Shown here: one piece after another, positions 46,713 through 58,139 of the stretch
Layout: every line of letters begins with the position of its first letter
Numbering within the stretch: position 1 is the first letter of the stretch
Assembly (NCBI RefSeq): GCF_905147045.1
Contig: NC_065893.1
Span: forward strand, 3,038,001-3,102,000
Reading direction: 5' to 3'
Length of the DNA stretch: 64,000 nucleotides
Source: Nymphalis io
Lineage: Eukaryota; Arthropoda; Insecta; Lepidoptera; Nymphalidae
Translations under genes and position numbers: made by a program
The notes under the pieces: model-generated
Told to the model about the DNA's origin: nothing
Seen by the model: the letters and a program-made list of their open reading frames with translations, nothing else
The model's database searches: none

Positions 46713-47307
46713 AATTAAGTTCGCATTTAAAGTGATTTAATATTCTGAAACATCGTGTTGCATTTCAAACGAACGTCCGCGAAATTCAAAGTTAAGTGCT
46801 CATTTAAAATAGACTGAAAGAAGGTCAATAAAATTTAAATTAAGATTCAAAGGTCAAAGGGTACATTTCTTTATTTAAGGTAAACGCTCTCTGTGCATCA
46901 ATTGAAACGGGAACGTTGTCATTAATTACCTTTAAATTACAATTGAATTATTAATGCATGCATTATGAAATATTCATGCATTTTTATGATGTTATTGTTA
47001 ATTTATTATTTTAGACAAATTTTCTTAAACTATTCATTTAATTAATTTTTATTACTGGTTAAAAGCTGAATGCCTCTGAATTTGTTTGTAAATGATTATT
47101 GCGGTAAAGCTCGCGCGCCATCTTGTGTACATAGATTATATGTACATATATTTTATAATTATTGTAGATAAAAATATTATCATTCGAAACGTTTCTTAAG
47201 TTTTCCGGCACCTTACTGTAAAAGCGTTATCAATTAATACTGTCACAAAAGAGAGTTACTAATCTAGTACTTTAAGTACTATTATGCATTGATAATATAT
47301 AATCTAT
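46713..47307. other. AT-rich stretch, nothing recognised
   Basis: The phrase ATGCATTTTTATGATGTTATTGTTAATTTATTATTTAGACAAATT (46976 on) recurs near-identically at 41478-41522 together with ATTGCCTTTAAATTACAATTGAATTA, so these two loci share an unclassified dispersed repeat. Confidence 0.5.
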
Positions 47308-47566
47308 CGTATTTTTTTTATAGAATAGGAAAGGGACGAGCATATGGGCCACCTGACGGTAAGTGGTCACCAACGCCCATAGACATTGGCATTGTAAGAA
47401 ATGTTAACCCTCGCCCACATCGCCAAAGCGCCACCAACCTTGGGAACTAAGATGTTATGTCCCTTGTGTCTGTAATTACACTGGCTCACTCACCCTTCAA
47501 ACCGGAACACAACAATACTAAGTACTGCTGTTTCGCGGTATAATATCTGATGAGTGGGTGGTATAA
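47308..47566 (-). repeat. S2 element, near full length
   Basis: T-run, ATAGAATAGGAAAGGGACGA, GGGCCACCTGACGGTAAGTG, AACCTTGGGAACTAAGATGT and ATATCTGATGAGTGGGTGGT; it stops short of the 5' end of the consensus. Confidence 0.92.
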
Positions 47567-47582
47567 TTATATTATATATTAA

Positions 47583-47910
47583 TAATTTATAAGTCGAGAT
47601 GGCCCAGTGGTAAGAACGCGTGAATCTTAACCGATGAACGTGGGTTCAAACCCGGGCAAGCACCTCTGAATTTACATGTGCTTAATTTCTGTTTATAATT
47701 CATCTCGTGCTTTTCGGTGAAGGAAAACATCGTGAGGAAACCTGCATGTGTTTAATTTCATCGAAATTCTGCCACATGTGTATTCTACCAACCCGCACTG
47801 GAGCAGCGTGGTGGAATAAGCTCCAAACCTTCTCCTCAAAAAAAAAAAAAAGGGAGAGGAGGCCTTAGCCCAGCAGTGGGACATTTACAGGCTGTTACTG
47901 TAATTTATAA
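47583..47910 (+). repeat. S1 SINE, full length, sense, 10-bp TSD
   Basis: Body 47593-47900 with A-box-like GATGGCCCAGTGGTAAGAAC, B box GGGTTCAAACCC, the middle block and the GGGACATTTACAGGCTGTTA end, with a 13-A expansion in the CCTC...GGGAGAGG region. Flanked by TAATTTATAA at 47583-47592 and 47901-47910. Confidence 0.95.
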
Positions 47911-48604
47911 TTAATAATAAATAATTAATAATTAAAAATATGAATAACTACTATATTTATCATGTAAAAGACCCGTTTAAAATGTTTCATACATATTTCT
48001 ATTAATGAGAACATGGCGTCAATTTAATTAAAAATGCTAACGAAATTGAATCGAGATCGTTTATGATATTCACGAGGGAGTGATTAGGAGTGTAGCTATT
48101 AATTAACTAATGATTTTGTTAAAAAGCTTATCTTTTATTAATTAAAACCTTATTAATTTAAGGTATCATTCATACTAACTAAAAAAGGGTATGAATAATG
48201 CCAATAGCGTTAAAACTTAAACGAGAATGGAGATTCTTAATCATGAGACAGAAGCGAAACGTGGGTTTGATGCGTTTTACTCAATCGTTACCAAAAGAAA
48301 CGTTTCACTTAAATTCGACATTTAAATTATACACATAAATAATTTACATTTCAAAAAAAGCGCGCGCAATACATTACGCAATAAACATGACATTAGTTAA
48401 ACTTCATTACAGGCGTTTCAATTGCAAACGTTACATGTACTTGAATTCGGTATTTAAATTTTACCCTCATCGCATTCAATGAACTTTAGTATCACTAAAT
48501 AAGGAATTCTCCGGATATCAAAGTAAAATTTACCAATTTCTAATATGTTATTTGTAGGACGTAGAGTTAATAGTCTTTGATAATTATAAAGACATTTTGA
48601 CACA

Positions 48605-48780
48605 CTTACTTTGCCCAGAGACTGGGTCTAATAGTTCAGAGAGGGACTACTGATTCAAGGGAAGAGGGAATACTGCCAATCTTTTGGACGCCATGTTTTT
48701 CTACAACTTATAATGTAATGTCTGTATAGTTTAATTTTATTTTAGATTTATTTTATTTTAAAAGATTATTAAAAATATAT
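48605..48780 (+). mobile_element. LINE-like 3' tail, type L2, copy 1
   Basis: CTTACTTTGCCCAGAGACTG, GGTCTAATAGTTCAGAGAGG and ATAGTTTAATTTTATTTTAG have counterparts in order at 58640-58830. Looks like the 3' end of a non-LTR retrotransposon; clade not determined. Confidence 0.5.
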
Positions 48781-49563
48781 ATATCTTAATATTTTAATAA
48801 CCCGTAATATACTATCATTTTTATAAGTCAATGGTGTATCTTTATAATAAATATATAAATAAATAAGTCAACAAATTTGTACTTATTATATTGGTTAATA
48901 TAAAAGAGAATTTTATTTCGGGAAATGATGTAATCCGCTGGAGAAATAAAAAAAAATTAATACGGTTCATGTCCAAGCGAATGACATGGGTATTCAAAAT
49001 TAAATTTATTTGAACCATTTTGTTTAATTTAAGGTGTAAGTAGTGTCTAATGATTAATTAAAATTGTTGGCGATATTCCACATAAAATTCATAAGACTTC
49101 CAAAAATAATTTCAACTAGAGCGTATAAGCGTTACGCGTAATTTATAAATTAATTTTAAATTCACAAAATGAGACTGAAAAGGTAATATATATTATTTTA
49201 AATTCACTTGTTATTTTCTATATATTTATTACATGTACAAATTCAAAAGAAATAATAAGAATTGCGTGCTTGATAATTGACTAGGATTGAGTTTAATTTT
49301 GTTTTTATTTAGTCCGGTTGGATTTTAAACATATTTAATATTATTTATTTAAATAAATTTACCTACTGTTAATGTCATCATAAATATATCATATTACATA
49401 TAAATTTTGCTATATACTAAATAATAATAATTCAAGTTGCAAGCATTTGTATATTGAAAATGACAAAAAATATTGCGGTTCAGCACTTCTTACGCAATGC
49501 TTGAATAAATAATATACATAAACCAGAGTTAAATAAGAATATAAATAAAAGCGACGTTTCAAC
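48781..49563. other. AT-rich stretch, nothing recognised
   Basis: No repeat family or supported open frame was seen. Confidence 0.4.
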
Positions 49564-49883
49564 TTAATATTATAGTAACAGCCTGTTAATGTCCCACTGC
49601 TGGGCTAAGGCCTCCCCTCCCTTTTGAGAAGAAGGTTTGGAGCTTATTCCACCACGCTGCTCCAATGCGGGTTGGTAGAATACACATGTGGCATAATTTC
49701 AATGAAATTAGGCACATGCAGGTTTCCTCACGATGTTTTCCTTCACCGTCAAGCACGAGATGAATTATAAACACAAATTAAGCACATGAAAATTCAGTGG
49801 TGCTTGCCCGGGTTTGAACCCACCATCATCGGTTAAGATGCACGCGTTCTAACCACTAGGCCATCTCGGCTTAATTAATATTA
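49564..49883 (-). repeat. S1 SINE, full length, 9-bp TSD
   Basis: Reversed S1 from GTAACAGCCTGTTAATGTCC to AGGCCATCTCGGCTTA with an intact head. TTAATATTA occurs at 49564-49572 and 49875-49883; the site is AT-rich, so the exact duplication boundary is soft. Confidence 0.92.
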
Positions 49884-50278
49884 ATGAAATTTTATTTATA
49901 GTCCTTATATTGTTTTCATTTGTTAAACATAAACGCTATTTTTAATATATAGTACAAGAAAATTAATCAATTTGATGTTTAAACGTTCTATGAGCGTATT
50001 TTTGTTTATATTTAAAAATGTTACTCTAACAATTAATATTTTCTACGTAGATATTTATTTAGGGCGCATTAAAAAGGATATAATAAATTTCATTAAAAAT
50101 GATATAATAACGTAAGTAATAAAAATATATTGAGACCATAGTAAAGAAAATTCTAGTAATTATGCTACTATAATAAACTGAAAAAAAAGCAACGGAAATA
50201 AGTTTACTATTATAAAATATAATTCAAACACAATAATTATATTATGACATATAGATTTTCATGATCGTTCTCATAGAT

Positions 50279-50574
50279 TTTTTTTTTTTTATAGAATAGG
50301 AAGGTGGACGAGCATATGGGCCACCTGATGGTAAGTGGTCACCAAACGCTCTTAGACATTGGCATTGTAAGAAATGTCAACCATCGCTTATAGCCAATGC
50401 GCCACCAACCTTGGGAACTAAGATTTTATGTCACTTGTGCCTGTAATTACACTGGCTCACTCACCCTTCAAACCGGAACACAACAATATCAAGTATTGCT
50501 GTTTTGCGGTAGAATATCTGATGAGTGGGTGATACCTACCCAGACGAGCTTGCACAAAGCCCTACCACCAGTAG
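50279..50574 (-). repeat. S2 element, full length, young subtype b
   Basis: T-run, ATAGAATAGGAAGGTGGACG through ACAAAGCCCTACCACCAGTA. In sense orientation it has the subtype-b spellings GCATTGGCTATAAGCGATGG and GCGTTTGGTGACC. About six differences from the copy at 53557. The 74-codon open frame here is SINE read-through. Confidence 0.95.
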
Positions 50575-51376
50575 TAATGTATATTTATGTACTTAACACT
50601 CAACACTACAACTGCCAGTGATATACTATATGTCTTTGTAGAAGCCCAACCATCCTTGTCCATATACTCCATGACAACAGCTACAGACACCTAAAGGAAG
50701 CTGCCTAATTATATATTTATCGAATAAATTATCGTCTGCGTGGCAATTTCGGATATAAGCTAGTGATAAATACATAATTATGTATTGCATATGACTTTGA
50801 AGACACTACCCAAATAAATAAAAACAAAAGTCGGTACCTCTAATAATGGGTTATATATCAATCTTGTTATATTTCGCATTTCCTAAAAAGCTCTATGAGC
50901 ACTTCACCAGATAGCGTCCCATGAAACGTTACTCGGAAATGATGTGATTCAGTTTTATTAATAACTTATTTCAGAAAAAAAACTACTTCTGGAGTTATGA
51001 ATAACATGTTACACATATAATTCCTACAGTGGATTGAATATTATTCGGTGGGATATATATCTTAACAATCAGGTTCATATTTATTAAAGGATTTTTAATT
51101 AGGTTTATAGCATAAAATAGGTTGTTTTATGCTAACAAAAAACGAGCAAGAAACGATAAAAACTAAATTACACAATCAGGTTTTAAAATCCGATACACAT
51201 GTGGAAATAAAATGATTAAAAAAAAAAGGTTAATCCGATAACAATTTCTCACACAACAAACGAGTTTAACGCATTTAATTCAAACATGCTTTCTAATACA
51301 CGTGAGCGCTCACCAGACCGGTTGTCCCTTCATGCCTGCCTGCAGATCCAGCAAAACTCGCAAGTGCATCACCCCC
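50575..51376. other. AT-rich stretch, nothing recognised
   Basis: No repeat family seen. If the promoter candidate at 51.6 kb is real, this is its first intron on the minus strand. Confidence 0.35.
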
Positions 51377-51465
51377 TTAACACACACTCAAATATTCACC
51401 GTCACTGGTCATCTTTATCACAAACACGATATCTGTCCAAGAAACACAAGTGCGATACGTCTTAC

Positions 51466-51634
51466 CAACGCAGCAGCTAACGTACGACTGCCGAGGCCCG
51501 AGTTGCCGACACAAACTACGAACAGCGAAGTTCGCTACGAGAGAGCGCCCTAAATCCAAATCCTTTGTTTGAATATGGTCTCTATTTCTCAGCATAATAG
51601 GATGACTTTTGTTGAATAAAACGAGGTGTTTATA
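51466..51634 (-). promoter_or_regulatory. Candidate promoter plus first exon
   Basis: On the minus strand a TATA box (GATATAAAC, T at 51634) is followed 31 bp later by an initiator-like TCATCC (A at 51603). An ATG at 51595 opens 43 codons (MLRNRDHIQTKDLDLGRSLV...), reaching a splice donor TTG|GTAAGA after 51466 with one base left over. The segment 51480-51560 is much richer in G+C than its flanks, as insect first exons often are. A further initiator-like CAGTCGT lies at 51489. The frame stays open past the donor to 51377. Neither product nor partner exon is recognised, and short-motif chance cannot be excluded. Confidence 0.35.
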
Positions 51635-51639
51635 TCAGT

Positions 51640-52051
51640 TCGAAGCGTTGATAGTAAAACTAGATGCGGAGGAAAGTAGGCGCATTTCCTCGTGGATGCT
51701 GCAGGTTTGTATTTACGATAGCGTTGCGGTGGTTGTCGCATCTGGCGTTTGAATTTCATTAAACATAAATTCTTCTAATATATTATTTATTTTGTGGATA
51801 AATTTACGAGTATATTATTTTTTAATCATAATACATTGACACATGTTTCCTAGAAATTTCTGACAGTTAAATTGACAACAAAATAACATTTCGATGACAT
51901 ATTCATGATAACGAAGTGGAATACGATTTGTCAGGATCCCACACTTTCGATAACACATTTTAGCTGAAAAATTGAACGAAAAATAGCAACAGGATACTTC
52001 AAATATATATGAACGTATTTGGAAAGACATTTCTATGTGTATGTGTATTAA
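51640..52051. other. Upstream flank of the promoter candidate
   Basis: 51655-51760 is still GC-richer than average (GGAGGAAAGTAGGCGCATTT, GATAGCGTTGCGGTGGTTGT), consistent with a proximal regulatory region for the minus-strand candidate. The rest is AT-rich. Confidence 0.3.
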
Positions 52052-52348
52052 TACTGGTGGTAGAGCTTTGTGCGAGCTCGTCTGGGTAGGTACCACCCAC
52101 TCATCAGATATTCTACCGCAAAACAGCAATACTTGATATTGTTGTGTTCCGGTTTGAAGGGTGAGTGAGCCAGTGTAATTACAGGCACAAGGGACATAAA
52201 ATCTTAGTTCCCAAGGTTGGTGGCGCATTGGATATGTAAGCGATGGTTGACATTTCTTACAATGCCAATGTCTAAGAGCGTTGGTGACCACTTACCATCA
52301 GGTGGCCCATATGCTCGTCCGCCTTCCTATTCTACAAAAAAAAAAAAA
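52052..52348 (+). repeat. S2 element, full length, young subtype a
   Basis: CTGGTGGTAGAGCTTTGTGC to TCCTATTCTAC plus 13 A. Nearly identical to 33076-33376 and sharing its spellings GCATTGGATATGTAAGCGAT and GCGTTGGTGACC. The 158-codon minus-strand open frame is SINE read-through. Confidence 0.95.
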
Positions 52349-53556
52349 TAATGCCATGTGCATATGTATAGCAATAAAACACATACACACACTAACAAAA
52401 TATAAACGATTCTCTACAACGCCGGTTGCTTATTCGTGACATAATATAATGCTTGTCCTTATTTTAAATAGGACAACCGTGTTGATCTTTGTTTTTTTAG
52501 TAGTTTTTTAATTGGTTTTTTGTAACTTTATATGGCCAGTACTATACATAAATTTATACTACACTATACACACTCTTATAGTACACTCTTTAGTTTTGCT
52601 ATAATAAACTCAATGGCAAGCCAGAGTTAAGAGGTTGGCAGACTTACATACCGTGTCTCGAAAAGCACATAAGGCCGTTTTCCTTCTATCTTATTGGCCA
52701 GACAGAATAATAGTGTAAAATGTGCACCTAGATTTGTCTAAACACGCGCATTATTACATCACCTGTGTAGGTATATTTTACATGAGGAAAAAAAAACATT
52801 TATAGGAATATCATAATATCTACAAAATCTTTCCATTACCGATCTCACCTTATTCCGCGATCTGATATAACATACACAAAACATTTCGCAGTAAATTGGT
52901 TAAGCGTCCGTGCGTGCGTTCATTGAATCATTATTTATTTACATAAAACGTATGTGAATGATATTTCTATAATAGAACGGTATCCGGTATCCCGAATATG
53001 TACACACACCCACACACACACAAATATCATCACTGCGATTTTTTTATTAAATTTGTTGTAATAAATATTTCTTAGTTGGAACAACTCGTATTATAATTTA
53101 TTAAAATATTGAATATTATATAAGAAACAGAATTTTTTAAAACAAATGAACATCACACCCTATTTATTGTATAAAAATTCAATCGTAATTGTATGCTCTT
53201 GGAAGAAAAAGCAACATATATTAGATTACTCTAAACTTGTACTTTACAAACTAATACTCGAGGAGGTACAGCTATATTGTGCACATAATCAATACATTGG
53301 ATTAAATCTCTTAAAAAATTAAAAGAGGTTTTATATATTAATATTTAATAACCTTAAACAAACAAGAACATTAAAAGCTATGAAGGCAGTGTCCTAAGCA
53401 AAGGAAAGTTGTCCGACGAGCAACAAACGTAATGTACCGGTTATTATGCTACTAGCTTTGAATGTCTTCGCTATCTGTAGATGGAAGTTATAAGACCCTA
53501 CCTTCCATCTAAATATAGTAGACATGAAATGCTAGTAGTATAATAACTGATTTTTG
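52349..53556. other. AT-rich stretch with an S4 scrap
   Basis: 52620-52690 (GTTAAGAGGTTGGCAGACTT, CCGTGTCTCGAAAAGCACAT, AAGGCCGTTTTCC) resembles the central segment of long-form S4. A small CA run is at 53003-53021. Confidence 0.45.
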
Positions 53557-53850
53557 ATTTTTTTTTTTATAGAATAGGAAGGTGGACGAGCATATGGGCC
53601 ACCTGATGGTAAGTGGTCACCAAACGCCCTTAGACATTGGCATTCTAAGAAATGTCAACCATCGCTTATAGCCAATGCGCCACCAACCTCGGGAACTAAG
53701 ATTTTATGTCCCTTGTGCCTGTAATTACACTGGTTCACTCACCCTTCAAACCGGAACACAACAATATCAAGTATTGCTGTTTTGCGGTAGAATATCTGAT
53801 GAGTGGGTGGTACCTACCCAGACGAGCTTGCACAAAGCCCTACCACCAGT
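53557..53850 (-). repeat. S2 element, full length, young subtype b
   Basis: T-run, ATAGAATAGGAAGGTGGACG through GCCCTACCACCAGTA, subtype-b spellings. Confidence 0.95.
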
Positions 53851-53895
53851 AAATTATTAATGATTATTATTAATGTGTTTATATCGCTTCCCGAT

Positions 53896-53960
53896 GAACA
53901 CTTTCCATCAGGTGGATTATTAGTTTGGCTGGCAGTTGCCTCCTTGAATAAATTAAAAAA
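53896..53960 (+). repeat. S2-like 3' fragment
   Basis: CTTTCCATCAGGTGGATTAT and TGCCTCCTTGAATAAATT plus A-run resemble a diverged S2 3' end. Confidence 0.4.
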
Positions 53961-54159
53961 ATATATAAGGTGGAAAGTGAACTATCATATGAATTATATA
54001 AGAATTTTTATTATTATTATCTCGCCATTTTTGTTACTATTTATAAAGACGATCAAATGGTCAGTTAATATAGTCAGAAAAGTTTGAAAACCGACATTTT
54101 GAAGCGTGTACTAATAAATAATTTGTATCATAAAACTTTTTACTTTTTACGCTAGAAAA

Positions 54160-54222
54160 TAGCTCCACTGATAGTAAGTCACAACCGCTAGTAGGCATTA
54201 TCACTGTTATAAATATGAACAA
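54160..54222 (-). repeat. S2 fragment, old
   Basis: CTGATAGTAAGTCACAACCG, then GGCATTATCACTGTTATAAA is a diverged piece of reversed S2. Confidence 0.45.
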
Positions 54223-54289
54223 GTCCTGAGACCGTCAATGCACGAAACATGTTATATAACCATAACTGAAATTACTTAATTACATAACT

Positions 54290-54439
54290 GTACGACCGAT
54301 TTTGAATTCGGCCACAGCAGTCATTATCAACGAAAACTAGCCAGCTGCGCAGAAGATAGTAAATTACGAGATGTTTGCGCAAGCACATGTGCACTCCCTA
54401 TTTCTCTAACTCATTTGATCCGATGGAACTGCAATATTT

Positions 54440-54440
<1 letters not shown>
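54290..54440 (-). repeat. S4 SINE, 3' part
   Basis: GAATTCGGCCACAGCAGTCA, ACTAGCCAGCTGCGCAGAAG, TTTGCGCAAGCACATGTGCA and ATCCGATGGAACTGCAAT match reversed S4 before the long TA tract. Confidence 0.75.

Positions 54441-54442
<2 letters not shown>

Positions 54443-54527
<85 letters not shown>
54443..54527. repeat. Long TA microsatellite
   Basis: About 42 uninterrupted TA units inserted in, or expanded at the edge of, an S4 fragment. It produces IYIYIY open frames on both strands that are not genes. Confidence 0.95.
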
Positions 54528-54529
<2 letters not shown>

Positions 54530-55600
54530 GGTTATTAAAGATAACATTTCAAAAAACTGCAAAATTTTAAAAGTGAGCACAGTGCCTAAAGGTGTAATTT
54601 TTCAATCATTTCATAAACATTCAAATCAACCAGTTGACATATTTTTTTTATTATATTAACCAATTTTTTTTTTAAATTTTAGGACAGTCTGCATAAAATA
54701 GACGAGTTAATAAATTACGTTGATCGTGAGGTGTACGTCAACTAAGCAAATACCGTAGTGTTTGTTAATTTTTATTATTTTATATATTTAAATCTAAAAC
54801 GCATAGCAAACATAATATTATATAATTTAGAAACAGATTTCTAAGCAATCGTTTTTAATCTACATAGATACACGCTCAAGATAAAGGTCAGTTGTTTACA
54901 CTTAGCCCGTGCGATGGTTTGGGTTACATCATTAGTTTGTTTCCATTGATTAAAAATATGTCGTGACGAAAATACTACAATTTTTTTAATCCTGGATTCG
55001 CTTGTACTGTCAACATAAAAAAATTTATGAAATGTCGGAACTTGTACCGACAGAAACAAAAGGCTGTAATTATATAAGAATGAATCAGTTGTTACATAAA
55101 TTTTGTTAGCCGTTTATTTAGATAAAAATATAATTACATTTGTACTGCCATTACACATACTTAAAAAAAATCCTCTGTTGCCTTTTTGACTACGTTATAT
55201 AAATTGTTTTGAAATTGGAATCCAGAAAACATATCCATTTTCAATGGCGCTGTATAGATTTATATTTACACAATAAGAACTCGTGATTTACACATGTCTA
55301 AAAACGACGCTATTGTTAATATTGAACAATTTAAAATACAGAATGTTTTAAATACATGTCTTAACTTTTACGTTTTTGAACAATGCTTGCCCAAAACCTA
55401 TTTTAGGAATTAAAACCTCTTTGTTTTATTAAACAGTAACTATTTCTAAATTTAATAAATTAATTGATTAAATAATCAGCTTAATTTTAAAAATCTGACA
55501 CAAAAAAATTAACGATGATAAGTTTTTAACATTTAATATTTTTTTTAATTGACTACTTTTTTTATGTTATATATTATACTGCCTGGCACAGAGTCACCTT
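54528..55600. other. AT-rich stretch, nothing recognised
   Basis: The minus frame 54841-55059 has no support and no repeat family was seen. Confidence 0.4.
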
Positions 55601-55800
55601 TATTTATAAAATAGCGAACGAGTAAATGGATCTCCTGATAGTTAGCGCAACGCCCATAGACATTGACGCCGTAAAAAATATTAGACAAACCTGCATTAAA
55701 TCACCAATGTTTCACCGACCTTGGGAAATAAGATGATAATTTAAGAACTAATATGGATCAAGGGACTTGTACCTGTAATTGGATAACTCATATTTCAAAG
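55601..55800 (-). repeat. S2 element, old
   Basis: AACGCCCATAGACATTGACG, TTCACCGACCTTGGGAAATA and AAGGGACTTGTACCTGTAAT follow reversed S2 order. Confidence 0.75.
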
Positions 55801-56553
55801 AATGATTTGCATAATATTTTATTGTTTAAAAAACACATTGTTGTTCTCTAGTAATAATTATGTAATAAACAACAAACCTTTCAATAAATACGTTTCGTCA
55901 CGTTAAAGGCTAAACTATTTAGTCTCTACCAACATAGAAAATTTCTAATTTACATCCATGTTTATCTTGAGAATTGCAGCCCTTGTATGTATAAAATCAT
56001 CAAGTAAAATTAAATATAGATAGAATTCTTAAGATATTATTTGTATTATATAGGATATTTAGCAGTCTTTAACAATAATTATGATTATATTCGTCTTAAA
56101 TTGAAAAAAAAAGTGTTCATGAAATCGTTTTATTGTTACTAGGATCACATGAAATCAAAGAACAACTTGAGTAACAACAACAAATTTAAGCTAAACTGCT
56201 AGAATTTACTGATTATTCCCTTACCTGATACGTACTTGAGGAGTATTTGAGGAGTACTTGTTTGAATACTGAGTTCTTGTAATATACATACATACATACC
56301 CGCGCTGTCAGCGTTATATAATTGCAACAGGGAACATACCTGAAACAATATTATTAAACATTATTAAATGATACACGTGCTTCCAATTCAAAAATATTTT
56401 CCATAAACTCATAAGTTTATTAAATGTTATTCGCGACTTTTTCCTGTCAAAGGTTTTTTTTATTATTAACCTCGTATTTTTGACTAAATCATTATTTAGT
56501 TCGAAGACTATTTCTATGTTACATTTCATATCTATTGTTGAAAAGTTCACTAT

Positions 56554-56752
56554 TGTTTTTTTTTTTCATAAAATAGAAAGGCGTACTGGCAAATCGGCCT
56601 CCTGTTATTAAATGATCACCATCGTCCATTGACATTGGCTTTGTAAGAAATATTAACCATTACTTTTATCGTCAATGCCTCACCAAGCTTGGAAACTAAA
56701 AGTTTCTCCCTTACCCTTCAGACCGGAACACAATAATAGTAAGTATTGCTGA
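56554..56752 (-). repeat. S2 element, old
   Basis: T-run, CATAAAATAGAAAGGCGTAC, CATTGACATTGGCTTTGTAA and CTTACCCTTCAGACCGGAAC, ending in AAGTATTGCTGA; the 5' end is missing. Confidence 0.8.
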
Positions 56753-57452
56753 TTGAAAAAAAGAAACGAATATTAGGCTGAACTGAATACAATGATTTGA
56801 TTTAGTTAAATCATAAAAGCAGTTTGCGGATGCGCCCGCATGGAATAAATCAGCCATCACGTGATGAGTAGTGTTTGATTTAGGTTAACTACATAACTGT
56901 TATTGCATTTATTTGACCGTAAGGAACATACTAGCGAGATTTTTCTGTTGAATTTCTTCTCTCAGAATTACTGATGACAAGTTATAGGTATCTTCGCGAC
57001 ATGGTTATATGATATAAAATTGTAAAATGTACCAAACTATTTGATTTACTTCAAAGTTAATTTTCATTACATTTACATTATTTTCTCCTTTTTTTATTTT
57101 TTTTTTATCTCTTCTTAGCTCTTTAAATATTTAGCCTATTTCGTTTAGGAATCATGAATATTAAATATTAAAAAAAATATTTTGAAGAAAAAAAAAAACG
57201 ACGCCTAGAGAAATATATAGTTTGTTATAAATCTTTGGTATTGCAAGGCAAAGGTATAATTGCGCGTGGTTAAAATATAATTGTGTGTCACTATCATTTT
57301 AAACATTAGAACCTCAGGACATTAAATGATTGTCTTGCACTATTTTCCAAAGTGTTTCAAAGGGTAAGCGTTTTTTTGGTTTTCCGTCTTCACACCAACT
57401 ACTGCTAGTCTTCACACTAATTATTTTAATCGATATTCATATTTCAATTTAT
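56753..57452. other. AT-rich stretch, nothing recognised
   Basis: No repeat family or supported open frame was seen. Confidence 0.4.
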
Positions 57453-57918
57453 AAGAGACGTTGGCGCTGTAAGAAATATTAAACATTCCTTATATACAAG
57501 CAAAGCCGAGATGGCCTAGTGGTAAGAACGCGTGAATCTTAACCGATGATCGTGGGTTCAAACCCGGGCAAGCACCACTGAATTTTCATGTGCTTAATTT
57601 GTGATTATAATTCATCTCGTGCTTGACGGTGAAGGAAAACATCGTGAGGAAACCTGCATGTGTCTAATTTCACTGAAATTCTGCCACATGTGTATTCCAC
57701 CAACCCGCATTGGAGCAGCGTGGTGGAATAAGCTCCAAACCTTCTCCTCAAAAGGGAGAGGAGGCCTTAGCCCAGCAGTGGGACATTAACAGGCTGTTAC
57801 TGTATATACAAAATTGTATGTCCCGTGTATACAAAACAATACTATGTATTGCCGTTTTGCGCTAGAATATCTGATGTATACGGTACCTACCCAGGTGAAC
57901 TTTCACAAAGCCCTACCA
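57453..57918 (-). repeat. S2 element interrupted by an S1 insertion
   Basis: Reversed S2 halves at 57453-57499 (GACGTTGGCGCTGTAAGAAA) and 57803-57918 (TATTGCCGTTTTGCGCTAGA to CACAAAGCCCTACCAC) flank a complete S1. Confidence 0.85.
57500..57802 (+). repeat. S1 SINE, full length, nested in S2
   Basis: Sense S1 with intact A-box-like TGGCCTAGTGGTAAGAACG, B box GGGTTCAAACCC, middle block and GGACATTAACAGGCTGTTAC end. TATATACAA at 57491-57499 and 57803-57811 is the target duplication inside S2. The 62-codon open frame in it is the recurrent SINE read-through also seen at 49.6 kb. Confidence 0.95.
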
Positions 57919-58087
57919 CGTAAATTTCATAATTGTTTAGAACTTTCAATAAAGGAAAGAAATAACAAGTAAGAGATCGATTAGTTCCCAAAGTGCGCTA
58001 TTATCTATGGACTCACTAATAATTGTATAATTAAATTTTTGCAAACAAATGTAAAAAAAACAAACAAACAAAAAAAATAATAATAAT

Positions 58088-58139
58088 AACAAACCTTCTC
58101 CTCAAAAGGGAGAGGAGGCCTTAGCCCAGCAATGGGACT
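58088..58139 (+). repeat. S1 SINE 3' fragment
   Basis: AAACCTTCTCCTCAAAAGGG and AGGAGGCCTTAGCCCAGCAA then homology ends before the tail. A TAATAATAATAA run lies just upstream. Confidence 0.8.

Noticed and set aside
1500..51634. One minus-strand gene joining the candidates at 51.6, 23.3, 15.7 and 1.6 kb
   Set aside because: The intron phases do not match at direct joins (donors in phase 1 and phase 0, all acceptors in phase 2), so further unseen exons would be needed; not supported as stated.
51815..52291. Longest open frame in the window, 158 codons, minus strand
   Set aside because: Two thirds of it is the antisense of an S2 element. Closely similar peptides arise from S2 at 33.1, 50.4 and 53.7 kb, so it is repeat read-through.
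54375..54659. 94-codon open frame with a long IYIYIY run (and its minus-strand twin)
   Set aside because: It is the translation of a TA microsatellite; both strands give the same pattern.
57601..57789. Recurrent Cys-containing peptide (also at 49586-49774, 32909-33223 and 21523-21756)
   Set aside because: Its recurrence is due to S1 copies read in the same frame; there is no start context, splice signal or sign of selection on protein.
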